Source of the DNA: Microbacterium sp. SLBN-154
GTDB lineage: Bacteria > Actinomycetota > Actinomycetes > Actinomycetales > Microbacteriaceae
Length of the DNA: 64,000 nucleotides
NCBI RefSeq assembly: GCF_006715565.1
Contig: NZ_VFNL01000001.1
Coordinates: 868,001-932,000, forward strand
Direction of reading: 5' to 3'
The number at the start of each line of letters is the position of its first letter. Within the stretch, counting starts at the first letter, position 1. Under the pieces are notes generated by a model. That model was not told where the DNA came from and did not search any database. It saw only the letters and a list, made by a program, of their open reading frames with translations. The translations under genes and the position numbers were made by a program. This document shows positions 53,562-64,000 of this stretch, piece by piece.

Positions 53562-56500
53562 TGGCGGCGCGGCGGGCCCGGCCCGCGCACGCCGTGCGTC
53601 CCCGCGCGGCGCGAATCCCCCGCCGCGGCCCTCTCCTCGCCCTCGTGGCGGGTGGTGTCGCCGTGGCCACGGTCGTGGTGGCCAGCATCGTCTGGCCGGG
53701 GCTCGACGCGCAGGAGACCCCGCCGGTGGACACGTCGGTCTGGGCGCTGCAGACCGGCGAGGGCACGCGCTACGCGCGGGTGAACACCTCGATCCTCGAG
53801 CTCGACACCGTCCGCACCGTCTCCGACCCCAGCCAGGTCGCGCAGTCCCGCGCGGGCACGTTCCTCTTCACCGGCAGCAACAGCCGGGTGACCCGCGTCG
53901 ACGAGGCGCTCCCGGTCGACCTCGACGACGAGGCCCTCCGCGAGTCGCCGAGCACCCCCGACGGCACCGTCGAGGTCGTCACCGCGGGCGACTTCGTGGT
54001 CTACCGGACCGAGTCGGGTGTTCTGTACACCGGCACGCTCGCCGAGGGCGGCTCGGTCTCGCGGCTCGAGCCGTTCCCGTCCGACGACGAGGACGCCCCC
54101 TCGTACGCCGCCGACGCCGTCGCCCTCGATGACCGCGGCATCCTGCTGAGCTTCTCCGAGAGCGACGGATCGGTCCTCACCTACGACATCGGCGCATCGA
54201 CCGCGCGCTCCCGCGATGCGGTGTCGATCGACGACCTCGCCGACCCCGCCATCACCGGTGCCGGCGACACGTGGGTGCTGGTCGACCGCGAGGACGGGTC
54301 GTACCTGGTGGAGGGGACGGATGCCGCGCGCCCGGCGCCCGTCACCGGAGCCGTGGTCGCCGGTTCCCCCGACCCCGACGGGGAGGCGGTCTACCTCGCC
54401 TCCGACACCGGGCTCGCGCGCATCCCCGTCGACGGCGGTGATCCCGAACCCGTGGTGGGCGACACTACGCTCCTCGGCACCCCGGCCCAGCCTCTCGTGC
54501 AGGACGGGGTGGTCCACGCCGCATGGCTGGCGGAGGGGAACCTCGGGGGGCAGCTGTGGACCTCCGAGCGCGGCACGCTCAGCCCGCTCGACTACGCGGG
54601 GCAGGAGCTCTCCGATCAGCGGCGCCCGGTCTTCACGTCCAACGGCGACACCGTCATCCTCAACGAGACGCGAACGGGCTGGGTCTGGACCGTTCCCGAG
54701 GGGCGTCTGGTCCCCTCCAGCCAGCGGTGGAGCCTCGAGGACGAGGTCGTCTCCGATGCGCAGCCGAGCGAAGAGCAGCTGAGCGTGGTGATCGACCCGA
54801 AGGCGCCGATCGCCGAGCCCGACGCGTTCGGCGTGCGCCCCGGGGCGCTCGTGAGCCTCCCCGTGCTGCTGAACGATCACGATCCGAACGAGGATGTCCT
54901 CAGCGTCGATCCCGCCTCGGTGACCGGGCTCGACCCCGGCTTCGGGACGGTGTCGATCACCGACGACGGCCAGCGCCTCGCGGTCCGCGTCGCTCCCGGG
55001 GCGAGCGGGGCCGCGAGCTTCTCCTACGCCGTGACCGATGGCACCGCCCCCGGCGGCCTCGCCTCGAGCCCGACGACGGTCTCGCTGCTGGTGGCCGGCG
55101 ACGAGCAGAACGGCGCTCCGGTGTGGTGCGGCGTCGAGCGGTGTCTCGCCGAGTGGCCGAACCCCGAGGTCGCGCGGGGCGGCACGGTGACCGTGCCGGT
55201 CATGACGGGCTGGGTCGACCCCGACGGTGATCCGATGCTGCTGCTGTCGGCCGAGAACGCCTCGGGGGTGGGCAAGGTCGCCGCGACCCCTGCGGGTGAC
55301 ATCGTGTACCAGCATGCAGACGACGGCAGCGGCGCCGAGCAGCTCATCGAGATCGTCGTGTCGGTGGCCGACACCCGGGGCGCGGTGGCGACGAAGTCGC
55401 TGGTCATCCGGGTGTCGCCGCAGCCGACGCTGTCGATGCAGTCCTTCGCCGTCGTCGACATCGTCGGGGCGACCACCACCGTCGACGTCGGTCCTCACGT
55501 CACCGGCACCGCCGGAACCGTCCGTCTGGACGCGGTCCGCGTGCTCGACGACGCCCGCGCGAGCGCGACGATCGTGGGGGGATCGACCTCGTTCGACTTC
55601 CGCGCCGAAGAGCCGGGAACCTACCGCGTCGATGTGACGGTCACCGACGGCACGACGCAGGAGAACGGCACCGTGCGCGTCACGGCGCTGGCCGCCGACG
55701 CCCCGACCGAACTCGCCACGGCGCCGGTGGTCGCCTTCGTCCGCCCGCAGCAGGATGCCACGCTCGACATCCTCGCCGCGGTGTCGAACCCCACGAGGCG
55801 CGTCCTGCTCCTCAGCGACGTGCAGGCGCAGCCCGATGCCGGGGCGTCACTGTCGTTCGACACGCTGTCGCAGAACTACCTCCGGGTGTCGGGTTCGACC
55901 GCCGACGGCGCGCCGGGGCGGCTCGGCACGATCACCTACACCGTCACCGACGGCACCGAGAACCAGGGCTCCTCGGTGGAGGGTCAGGCCACCGTCTACC
56001 TGCTGCCTCCCGCACCCGAGCTCGCTCCCATCGCGGTGGACGACACCGTCGTGGTCCGCGCCGGCACGCAGATCGACATCCCCGTGCTGGAGAACGATGT
56101 CGCCCCCGCCGGTGGACGCCCCACCCTCAACCCGGCGACGGTGACGTCGACCTCCCCCGCGGCCCTCGCTTTCGGGTCGGGTGACGTGCTGCGCTACCTC
56201 GCCCCCGACGAACCCGGCGAGTACGCCGTCGACTACGACGTGTACACCACGGGTGCGCCGTCGCTGTCGGATCAGGCGCGCGTGATCGTGCAGGTGCTGC
56301 CCGACGACGAGAATCGCGCTCCGGCCCCCGACACCCTCGAGGGCCGCGTGCTCAGCGGCCAATCGACGCGAATCGAGTTCGACGGCTACGGCGTCGACCC
56401 CGACGGCGACACGGTGTCGCTCGACCGCATCATCGCCCAGCCGCATTCGGGGGTCGCCACCATCTCGGCCGACGGCGACGCGATCGTCTACACCAGCGTG

Positions 56501-59500
56501 TCGGGCTTCAGCGGTCAGGTGACCTTCCCGTACCGCGTGGTCGACGAGTTCGGTCAGCGCGGCGAGGGCATCGCGCGGGTCGGCGTGCTCGACAGCGATG
56601 CCAATCCGAGCCCGGTGACCTTCACCGACTACGTGCAGGTGCAGGCGGGCGCCGAGAGCACCATCCGCGTCAACCCTCTCTCCAACGACAGCGATCCTAC
56701 GATGGGGGAGCTGACGGTCGACGACGTGCGTCCCGATGTGCCCGAGACGCTCGAGGACGGTTCGGAGAACCCCGAGTTCGCCCGCCTCGACGAGCGGATC
56801 CGCTCCGTCGGCGACAGCCAGGTCGTGATCGCAGCGGGAACCGAGCCCGGCACGATGTCGTACCTCTACGACGTGTCGTCGAGCTCGGGCAACACCGGTC
56901 GCGGGCTCATCGTCGTCACCGTCGTCCGCGAGAGCGTGCCGGACTTCCCGGTCGTGGAGGACACCGTCCTGACCGCGGAGACCCGCGAGGACTTCGTCGA
57001 CGGCGTCGACGTGCTCTCGGGGAACGTCTCCTGGTCGGGCGGCGACATCGCCGAGCTCGAACTCGCCCTGTGGGGCGAACCCGACGAGGTCGTCGTGCGA
57101 GGGTCGGAGATCTCCGGTCCCCTCCCCGACACCACCCGCGTCATCCCGTTCTCCGTCACCGGCGAGGGCGCCTCCGGCGAGGTGACCAGCTACGGCTTCC
57201 TCCGCGTCCCCGGCGACGCCGATCTGTCGCTGGCGTTGCGGTCGTCCGCGCGCCCCGTCGAGGTGCCCGAGCTCGAATCCGTCACCTTCGACATGGAAGA
57301 CCTCGTCGCCATCCCACGCAATGCCGACCTCGAGGTCGGCGACGACGTGCGGGCCTCCGGCGCGCGTGGCGAGGCGGTCTGCACCGCCGTCGGCGATGGG
57401 CAGATCCGGTACGACGCCGGGGCGGGGGCGCCGTGGACCGACGCCTGCCAGGTGCCGGTGCGCGTGGCCGGGACCGAGGACTTCAGCTACCTCGCCGTGC
57501 CGATCCTCGTCGAGGCCCAGGATCCGCAGCCCGAGCTGCGACCCGGCGCCCTCACCGTCGGACCGGGCGAGACCGCCACCTTCGACCTGCGGAACATGAC
57601 CACGTGGCAGCTTCGCGAGGACTGGGACGGCATCGCGTACGCCCTGTCGTACCCGGGCGGCGCGTTCGAGGTGTCGCTCGAGGGCTCGATCGTCACCGTG
57701 ACCGGCGCCGACACCGCGGTGCCCGGACGCGAGGAGGTCGTCGGGGTCTCGGCGTCGAGCCACCCCAACACCGCGCCGTCGCGGCTCATCCTGCGGGTCG
57801 GCCAGGCGCCGTCGACCCTCCCGCAGGGCGGGTCGGTGACCCAGCAGTGCTCGCAGGCGAGCGGGTCGTCGTGCACCATCACGGTCATCGGCGGTGCGGG
57901 GGAGATCAATCCGCTGCCGCGCACCCCGCTCGAGGTCGTCGACGTCCGCCCGACGGGCGCGTGCGCGGGCGTGAGCTTCCAGGTGTCGTCGCCGCGCGCG
58001 GTCGTGGCGTCGTGGGCGCCGGATGCTCCGGGGGCGACGTGCTCGGCGACGTTCTCGGTCGTCGATGCGCAGGGTCGGCGCACCGCGGGCGAGCGCGACG
58101 GCCGCCTGCTGCTGGATCTCCAGGGGTTCCCGCGGCCGCCGGCCGCGCTCGTGCAGACGGCATTCGGCAACGAGACCGTCACGCTCCGCGTCGACCCGGG
58201 CGACGCCCGACTGGCCTACCCGGGGCTGAGCGGCTTCCGCATCCGCTACAACGGCCAGGTGGTCGCCGAATGCGGTCCTGCCGGATCGTGCCCGCCCATC
58301 TCGGCGCCCAACGGCGAGCGACGCACCTACGAGGCGGTCGCGGTCAACGCCGTCGGCGAGTCGCGCGGCGCGGTGCGCACCGAGGCGTGGGCCTACGACG
58401 CGCCGCCCGCGCCGGGCAGAGTGCAGTGGGCCCCGCTCGAAACGCGCGGCGAGGGCGGGTACGTCTCGCTGCGGATCGAGGGGATCGACCCCTCCCGCAC
58501 CGGGTCGCTGGAGATCACCAGTCCGACCGGCGACCGCTCGGTGGTGAACGTCGGCAGTCGTGACACCACGGTCGAGGTCCGCTCGTACCGTGTGGGATCC
58601 AACGCCCCCACGCCCGTGACCGTCACGCCGTACTCGCGCTTCGACCGTCCGCCCGGCCTCGGCGGTGGCGGCGTGAACGCCGGCGCCTCGGTCACGGTGA
58701 ACGCCAACGGCGTGGGCGCACCGCTGAACCCCGCGCTGGACCTCGACTCCGTCTCCGACGGCGAGGGCACCTCGACGGTCACCGCACGTGCGAGCGCCGG
58801 ACCCAACGGTGCGGGTTCCACCCTGCGTTTCGGCATCGTCCCGGAGGGTGACCGCTGCGTCCCCGCCGACAACGGGGCGACCGCCACCTTCCCGGGCCTC
58901 GAGGACGGCGAAGAGTACGAGTTCGAGATGTGCGTCGAGTCGGTCTTCCAGGGCGAGGTGTACGGCACCGCGACCGCGACGGCGACCGTTCGCGCCGCGC
59001 AGTCCGCCGCCGCTCCGACCGGGTACACCTTCGTCGTCGACGGTCGACCGAACGTCTCCGGCAACCGGGCGGACTGGGTCATCCGCGACCAGCCGACCTC
59101 GAACGAGGAGATCCCCAACCGCAATCAGGTGCGCTTCTCCGGCCTGCCCTCGAGCGTCTTCGGACAGGACCCCCGCGTCCGGGTGTGGTACGAGCACCAG
59201 TTCTGGGGCACCCGCTCGGCTGAGGCGACCGTGACGCCGCGCGAGGGGAGCGCCCCGTGGCAGATGACCGCGTCCTGGCGGGCGACCTCGTGCGTGGGCG
59301 GGAGCACACTCACGCTCGTCGGCGACTCGTCGACCGGCCCCGGCGGCAACGGCGCGGCCATCACGTTCAGCCCGGCGAACCTGCGGTACTTCGACGCCGA
59401 CAACAACGTCCTGCCGCACACCGCCGACTCGTTCGCTGTGCCGGCGGGGGCCGACCGTGTCGAGGGCATCACCGTGACCGTGGACTGGTCGGCTCGTGGG

Positions 59501-59578
59501 TGGGGCCTGCAGAACGTCACCGAACGGTTCCAGGCCGACTGCCAGCCCGGCGACGGCGGCGCCCCTCCCACCTCCTGA
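53561..59578 (+). CDS. Giant membrane-anchored Ig-like/FN3 surface protein
   Basis: 2005 residues. A basic N-terminus and one helix (about 24-42) anchor it with the bulk outside. Then come a WD-like beta-propeller-type region (about 50-410), at least six Ig/cadherin-like modules marked by V-L-x-N-D-x-D-P-type motifs near 434, 547, 840, 940, 1036 and 1147, and a C-terminal tract of about four fibronectin-III-like modules (1520-2005). Cysteines are paired and only in outside domains. No LPxTG, catalytic domain or repeats of identical sequence. Coupled to the kinase gene upstream; MoxR follows after 34 bases. Confidence 0.85.
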   Translation: MAARRARPAHAVRPRAARIPRRGPLLALVAGGVAVATVVVASIVWPGLDAQETPPVDTSVWALQTGEGTRYARVNTSILELDTVRTVSDPSQVAQSRAGTFLFTGSNSRVTRVDEALPVDLDDEALRESPSTPDGTVEVVTAGDFVVYRTESGVLYTGTLAEGGSVSRLEPFPSDDEDAPSYAADAVALDDRGILLSFSESDGSVLTYDIGASTARSRDAVSIDDLADPAITGAGDTWVLVDREDGSYLVEGTDAARPAPVTGAVVAGSPDPDGEAVYLASDTGLARIPVDGGDPEPVVGDTTLLGTPAQPLVQDGVVHAAWLAEGNLGGQLWTSERGTLSPLDYAGQELSDQRRPVFTSNGDTVILNETRTGWVWTVPEGRLVPSSQRWSLEDEVVSDAQPSEEQLSVVIDPKAPIAEPDAFGVRPGALVSLPVLLNDHDPNEDVLSVDPASVTGLDPGFGTVSITDDGQRLAVRVAPGASGAASFSYAVTDGTAPGGLASSPTTVSLLVAGDEQNGAPVWCGVERCLAEWPNPEVARGGTVTVPVMTGWVDPDGDPMLLLSAENASGVGKVAATPAGDIVYQHADDGSGAEQLIEIVVSVADTRGAVATKSLVIRVSPQPTLSMQSFAVVDIVGATTTVDVGPHVTGTAGTVRLDAVRVLDDARASATIVGGSTSFDFRAEEPGTYRVDVTVTDGTTQENGTVRVTALAADAPTELATAPVVAFVRPQQDATLDILAAVSNPTRRVLLLSDVQAQPDAGASLSFDTLSQNYLRVSGSTADGAPGRLGTITYTVTDGTENQGSSVEGQATVYLLPPAPELAPIAVDDTVVVRAGTQIDIPVLENDVAPAGGRPTLNPATVTSTSPAALAFGSGDVLRYLAPDEPGEYAVDYDVYTTGAPSLSDQARVIVQVLPDDENRAPAPDTLEGRVLSGQSTRIEFDGYGVDPDGDTVSLDRIIAQPHSGVATISADGDAIVYTSVSGFSGQVTFPYRVVDEFGQRGEGIARVGVLDSDANPSPVTFTDYVQVQAGAESTIRVNPLSNDSDPTMGELTVDDVRPDVPETLEDGSENPEFARLDERIRSVGDSQVVIAAGTEPGTMSYLYDVSSSSGNTGRGLIVVTVVRESVPDFPVVEDTVLTAETREDFVDGVDVLSGNVSWSGGDIAELELALWGEPDEVVVRGSEISGPLPDTTRVIPFSVTGEGASGEVTSYGFLRVPGDADLSLALRSSARPVEVPELESVTFDMEDLVAIPRNADLEVGDDVRASGARGEAVCTAVGDGQIRYDAGAGAPWTDACQVPVRVAGTEDFSYLAVPILVEAQDPQPELRPGALTVGPGETATFDLRNMTTWQLREDWDGIAYALSYPGGAFEVSLEGSIVTVTGADTAVPGREEVVGVSASSHPNTAPSRLILRVGQAPSTLPQGGSVTQQCSQASGSSCTITVIGGAGEINPLPRTPLEVVDVRPTGACAGVSFQVSSPRAVVASWAPDAPGATCSATFSVVDAQGRRTAGERDGRLLLDLQGFPRPPAALVQTAFGNETVTLRVDPGDARLAYPGLSGFRIRYNGQVVAECGPAGSCPPISAPNGERRTYEAVAVNAVGESRGAVRTEAWAYDAPPAPGRVQWAPLETRGEGGYVSLRIEGIDPSRTGSLEITSPTGDRSVVNVGSRDTTVEVRSYRVGSNAPTPVTVTPYSRFDRPPGLGGGGVNAGASVTVNANGVGAPLNPALDLDSVSDGEGTSTVTARASAGPNGAGSTLRFGIVPEGDRCVPADNGATATFPGLEDGEEYEFEMCVESVFQGEVYGTATATATVRAAQSAAAPTGYTFVVDGRPNVSGNRADWVIRDQPTSNEEIPNRNQVRFSGLPSSVFGQDPRVRVWYEHQFWGTRSAEATVTPREGSAPWQMTASWRATSCVGGSTLTLVGDSSTGPGGNGAAITFSPANLRYFDADNNVLPHTADSFAVPAGADRVEGITVTVDWSARGWGLQNVTERFQADCQPGDGGAPPTS

Positions 59579-59612
59579 TCTCACGCTTCACCGACAACCG
59601 AGGAACGACACG

Positions 59613-60581
<969 letters not shown>

Positions 60582-60597
60582 GGCCTGAACCCGATCC

Positions 60598-62007
60598 ATG
60601 AGCGCCACCGAGTCCCGCGTGACCCGCACCTCCCGCACCGGGGGGCGGACCGGCGCGGGCGGGCACACCCTGCACAGCACCGTGCAGGGGACGGGGCTGC
60701 AGAGCACCACGCAGCTGGCGCCGGGAGGGCGCTCCGGTCGGCTCGTCCGCGCTGCGGTCGCCGTCACCGCGGCCGGGCGAGCCGTGGGCGACACCTCGCG
60801 GGTCGCCGCCTCGTGGGCTGCGCGCACGATCCGTCCCGCGGGTGCGCTCGTCGCACTGGCCGCCACGGTGGGCCTCGTGATCGGGATCGCGTTCGGCTGG
60901 ACGGAATGGGTGGTCGCCGGCGGCATCTCGCTGGTGCTCCTCCTCCTCAGCATCCCGTTCCTCTTCGGCGCCCGCGCCTACGACGTCGACCTCGCCCTCA
61001 CTCACGAGCGGGTCGTCGCGGGGCAGGGGATCTCCGGTGAGATCACCGTCCGCAACGACAGCCGGCGGATCGCCCTCCCCGGGCGTCTCGACATCCCCGT
61101 CGGCCGAGGGCTGATCGAGTTCGGCGTGCCGCTCCTGCGTCCCGGCCACACCGTGGCCCAGCCGCTGGACATCCCCTCGCTCCGGCGCGGCATCGTACCG
61201 GTCGGGCCCGCGACGACGGTGCGGTCCGACCCGCTCGGGCTCCTCCGTCGCGAGCACAGCTTCGACGACGTGCACGAGGTGTACGTCCACCCGCGCACCG
61301 TCGCCCTGCCCTCCACGAGCGCCGGTCTCGTCCGCGACCTCGAGGGGAGCCCCACCCGACGGCTCGTCGACGCGGACATGTCGTTCCACGCCATCCGCGA
61401 GTACGCCGCGGGCGATTCGCGCCGCCACATCCACTGGAAGTCCACCGCCAAGACCGGCCGGCTCATGGTGCGCCAGTACGAAGAGACGCGGCGCTCGCGC
61501 ATGGCGGTCGTGCTCGGCGTCGCCGAGAACGAGTACCTCGACGACGACGAGTTCGAGCTCGCCGTCAGCACCGCCGCCTCTCTCGGCCTCCGTGCCGTCC
61601 GCGACGCCCGCGACCTCGACATCGCGGTGGGGTCGGAGATCCCCCGCGTCGTGCGGGGGCGGCTCCGCGCCATCCGTCACCTGCCGACCATCTCGCCGCG
61701 CGCGATGCTCGACGGCTTCAGCGGGGTCGAACGGCTCGAGAGCACCATGCCGATCGTCGATGTCTGCCGGCTGACGGCCGAGGCCAATGAGCGGCTGTCG
61801 GTGGCCTTCCTCGTCGTCGGGTCGACCGTGACCCTGTCACGCCTGCAGCAGGCGGCCCTGACCTTCCCCGCCGACACCGCCGTGGCCGCGGTCATCTGCG
61901 ACGAGCGGGCCCACCCGCGCATGCGGGTGCTTACGGGACTCAGCGTCCTCACCGTCGGCACGCTCGACGATCTCTCGGGCCTCCTGGTGCGGGGAGCGGC
62001 CTCGTGA
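60598..62007 (+). CDS. DUF58 domain protein
   Basis: 469 residues. Two adjacent membrane helices (about 80-122), then the DUF58 core with the signature REYAAGDSRRHIHWKSTA near 264-281 and RLMVRQYEETRR. DUF58 is a VWA-like domain and the usual partner of MoxR. A Ser/Thr/Gly-rich cytoplasmic N-terminus (1-50) could be a kinase target. Its stop overlaps the next gene (GTGA). Confidence 0.93.
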   Translation: MSATESRVTRTSRTGGRTGAGGHTLHSTVQGTGLQSTTQLAPGGRSGRLVRAAVAVTAAGRAVGDTSRVAASWAARTIRPAGALVALAATVGLVIGIAFGWTEWVVAGGISLVLLLLSIPFLFGARAYDVDLALTHERVVAGQGISGEITVRNDSRRIALPGRLDIPVGRGLIEFGVPLLRPGHTVAQPLDIPSLRRGIVPVGPATTVRSDPLGLLRREHSFDDVHEVYVHPRTVALPSTSAGLVRDLEGSPTRRLVDADMSFHAIREYAAGDSRRHIHWKSTAKTGRLMVRQYEETRRSRMAVVLGVAENEYLDDDEFELAVSTAASLGLRAVRDARDLDIAVGSEIPRVVRGRLRAIRHLPTISPRAMLDGFSGVERLESTMPIVDVCRLTAEANERLSVAFLVVGSTVTLSRLQQAALTFPADTAVAAVICDERAHPRMRVLTGLSVLTVGTLDDLSGLLVRGAAS

Positions 62008-64000
62008 GCCGGGTCGTCGAGGCGCCCGAGCGCGCCGCGGATCCCCGCGCGGATCGGCGGAGCGATCTCCCGCGCCTGATCGCCGGGGGTGTGTTCACCC
62101 TCCTCATGGTGCTCATCGCCGCCGTGGCGGCATGGCCGGTCTACCGGTCGACCTCGTTCACCCTCCTCGTGGCGGTCGCCGCCTCGCTCGCCGCCGCGAT
62201 CGTCGTTCTCGCGCACCTGCGGCGATGGAGCGGATGGCTCGTGGCCGCCCTCCTGGCGGGCGTCTTCGTCGTCGTGGGCGTCCCCTTCGCCGTCCCCACC
62301 CGCCTGACCGGTCCGGGGGAGTTCCTGAGGGGCCTCGCCGAGCTCGGTGCGGGGGCCGTCGTCGGCTGGAAGGACCTCGTCACCGTCGAGCTGCCGGTCG
62401 GGTCGTACCGCAACCTCCTCGTCCCCGCCCTCGTGGTCTTCCTCGTCGGCACGGCGGCCGCGCTCCGACTGTCGTGGCGCGAAGACCGCCTCGCCTACGC
62501 CGCGGTGCCCGTGGGTCTGGCGATGACCGGCTTCGGCCTGCTCTTCGGGCAGGCGGTCGTGAGTCCTCCGCTCGCCATCGGGCCGCTCACCCTGACCGCG
62601 CCCGTCGAGACGGCAATCGGGGCCCTGGCGGTGCTCACCGGCATCCTGTGGATGGCGTGGCGGAGCCATGACGAACGCACCCGCGCCCTGCAGCGCGCGG
62701 CGCTCTCCAGCGGAGTCCGCATCACCCGCCGCCCCTCGCGGAGCGAGCGGCGCCGCACCCTGCTCGGCGCGGGCATGGTCGTCATCGCCCTCGTGGTCGG
62801 CGCCGGGGTCGTGCCGCTCCTCGTTCAGGGCGGGTCGCGCGACGTGCTGCGCTCGACCACCGGACCCGACCTCGACCTCTCGCGCGAGGTCAGCCCCCTC
62901 GCCGAATACCGTGCCCTGTTCGCCGACGATCGGGCAGGCGACGTGCTCTTCACCGTCACCGCCGACGGGGAGCGCGCGCCCGATCGCGTGCGGTTGGCGA
63001 CCCTCGACACCTACGACGGCGAGGTCTTCCGCAGCGGTGCCGACGCGGCATCCCGGTTCGTGCGGCTCCCCTCCGCGCTCGATCCCGGAGCCGGCACTCC
63101 GGCGACGGCAGGGATCGAGATCGGTGAGTGGGAGGGGATCTGGATGCCGACGCTCGGCCGGGTCGCTGCGGTGCGCTTCGGCGGCGATCGGGCTGACGCC
63201 CTCACCGACCGGTTCTACTACAACGCCGATCTCGCCGCGGCCGTGCAGACCGCCGACGGCGGGCTCGCACCGGGTGACCGGTACACGGTCGAGGGCGTCG
63301 AGCCCGCGCTCCCCGCCCTGTCGAGCCTCACCGCGCCGGGCGCTCCGAGTGACGGCGCCCCGGCCGCACCCGAGAACCTCTCGCGGTGGGTCGAGCGGCA
63401 CGCCGCCGGAGAAGGCGGCGCTGCCCTCGAGGGGCTCGTGTCGCTGCTGCGTGAGCGCGGCTATCTCAGCCACGCCCTCGAGATCGGCGAGCAGCCGCCG
63501 CTGTGGATGAGCGACCTGCCCGACTACCGGTTCCAGCCGAGCGCCGCGGGCCACTCGCTCGCCCGCATCGACGACATGTTCGACACCCTCCTCGAGCGCG
63601 AGAGCGACCCGCGGGCCGCCGAGACGGGCAACTACGTCGCCGCGATCGGCGACGACGAGCAGTTCGCGGTCGCCGTCGCCCTGATCGCGCGAGAGGTCGG
63701 CTTCCCCTCGCGGGTCGTCGTCGGCGCGCGGCTGGCATCGGCCGACACGGGTGTGTCGGTGTGCGAGGCGGGCGCGTGCCGCGCGCAGGACATCTCGGCC
63801 TGGACCGAGGTGCAGGGAAGCGACGGACGCTGGGTGCCCATCGACGTCACCCCGCAGTACGCGCAGTCGCCGAGCCTCGAGGTCACCGAGCAGCGTGACC
63901 CCGAGAACGTCACCGAAGTGCTCCCCGACCCGGTCGAGGAGGTCGTGCCGCCCGACCCGACGCAGGAGGACTCGGCGCGCGACGACACCGACGAGGACCA
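62004..64000 (+). CDS. Transglutaminase-like membrane protein lacking catalytic Cys and His (partial)
   Basis: 665 codons, cut by the right edge. N-terminal membrane region with about six helices (27-250), then an outside part with the transglutaminase-like core near 545-625. The place of the catalytic Cys (GxCxxFA) reads GDDEQFA (549-555), giving Asp551; the catalytic His position reads ISAWTEV, giving Ser; the third residue, Asp in VPIDVTP, is kept. The protein is therefore probably not an active transglutaminase. An acidic Pro/Asp tail begins before the edge. GTG start overlaps the DUF58 stop. Confidence 0.88.
   Translation, partial: MSRVVEAPERAADPRADRRSDLPRLIAGGVFTLLMVLIAAVAAWPVYRSTSFTLLVAVAASLAAAIVVLAHLRRWSGWLVAALLAGVFVVVGVPFAVPTRLTGPGEFLRGLAELGAGAVVGWKDLVTVELPVGSYRNLLVPALVVFLVGTAAALRLSWREDRLAYAAVPVGLAMTGFGLLFGQAVVSPPLAIGPLTLTAPVETAIGALAVLTGILWMAWRSHDERTRALQRAALSSGVRITRRPSRSERRRTLLGAGMVVIALVVGAGVVPLLVQGGSRDVLRSTTGPDLDLSREVSPLAEYRALFADDRAGDVLFTVTADGERAPDRVRLATLDTYDGEVFRSGADAASRFVRLPSALDPGAGTPATAGIEIGEWEGIWMPTLGRVAAVRFGGDRADALTDRFYYNADLAAAVQTADGGLAPGDRYTVEGVEPALPALSSLTAPGAPSDGAPAAPENLSRWVERHAAGEGGAALEGLVSLLRERGYLSHALEIGEQPPLWMSDLPDYRFQPSAAGHSLARIDDMFDTLLERESDPRAAETGNYVAAIGDDEQFAVAVALIAREVGFPSRVVVGARLASADTGVSVCEAGACRAQDISAWTEVQGSDGRWVPIDVTPQYAQSPSLEVTEQRDPENVTEVLPDPVEEVVPPDPTQEDSARDDTDED

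Noticed and set aside
55847..59584. 1245-codon open frame antisense to the giant Ig/FN3 gene
   Set aside because: Shadow of the plus-strand gene, which has an anchor helix, paired cysteines and module motifs.

Overview
The window is high-GC, almost fully coding DNA from an actinobacterium. RpoB/RpoC sequence, codon use and gene content fit Microbacteriaceae, most likely Microbacterium or a close relative; this is inferred from family resemblance, not from a search. I see no insertion sequences, phage genes, tRNA/rRNA genes or CRISPR arrays.

Layout. 1-5.3 kb: an ABC-2 type exporter (permease cut by the window edge, plus an ATPase with an acidic repeat tail), a 3-hydroxyisobutyryl-CoA hydrolase, an LssY_C-type membrane protein and two DUF202 proteins. 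5.3-10 kb: threonine aldolase, an SDR protein and a DUF6421-type protein, divergent from an Lrp/AsnC regulator and a diacylglycerol-kinase-fold protein. 10-21 kb: a minus-strand pyrimidine/beta-alanine catabolic cluster running from nitrilase-type amidohydrolase through dihydropyrimidinase, LLM-class oxidoreductase, NMT1-type ABC importer, class-III aminotransferase and MmsA, divergent from a two-component system. 23-26 kb: a tandem palindrome array, then an FtsX-type ABC transporter. 26-29 kb: SRPBCC-like protein, ComB-like phosphatase, SprT-like protein, TPR protein and spermidine-synthase-like protein. 29-38 kb: an oligopeptide-type ABC importer with fused ATPases, then 5-oxoprolinase PxpA and a PxpB-PxpC fusion with a 21-bp tandem-repeat linker. 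38-48 kb: an 889-residue DUF4062-STAND ATPase-TPR protein divergent from rpoB-rpoC. 48-52 kb: two convergent, related four-cysteine exported proteins and uncharacterised membrane proteins. 52-64 kb: a tightly packed locus of Ser/Thr kinase, 2005-residue membrane-anchored Ig/FN3 protein, MoxR ATPase, DUF58 protein and a transglutaminase-like protein lacking its catalytic Cys and His; it runs off the right edge.

How the genes work together. The pyrimidine cluster holds every step from dihydropyrimidine to acetyl-/propionyl-CoA plus an importer, but no classical dihydropyrimidine dehydrogenase; the LLM oxidoreductase is the only redox candidate for the first step. The kinase/giant/MoxR/DUF58/pseudo-transglutaminase locus looks like a cell-envelope assembly or sensing machine and is the best candidate for an undescribed system, followed by the DUF4062-STAND protein.

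Regulation. A TANNNT hexamer sits 6-8 nt before the start codon of thirteen transcription units, pointing to widespread leaderless transcription; I used this to choose several starts. Long palindromic elements recur in intergenic gaps.
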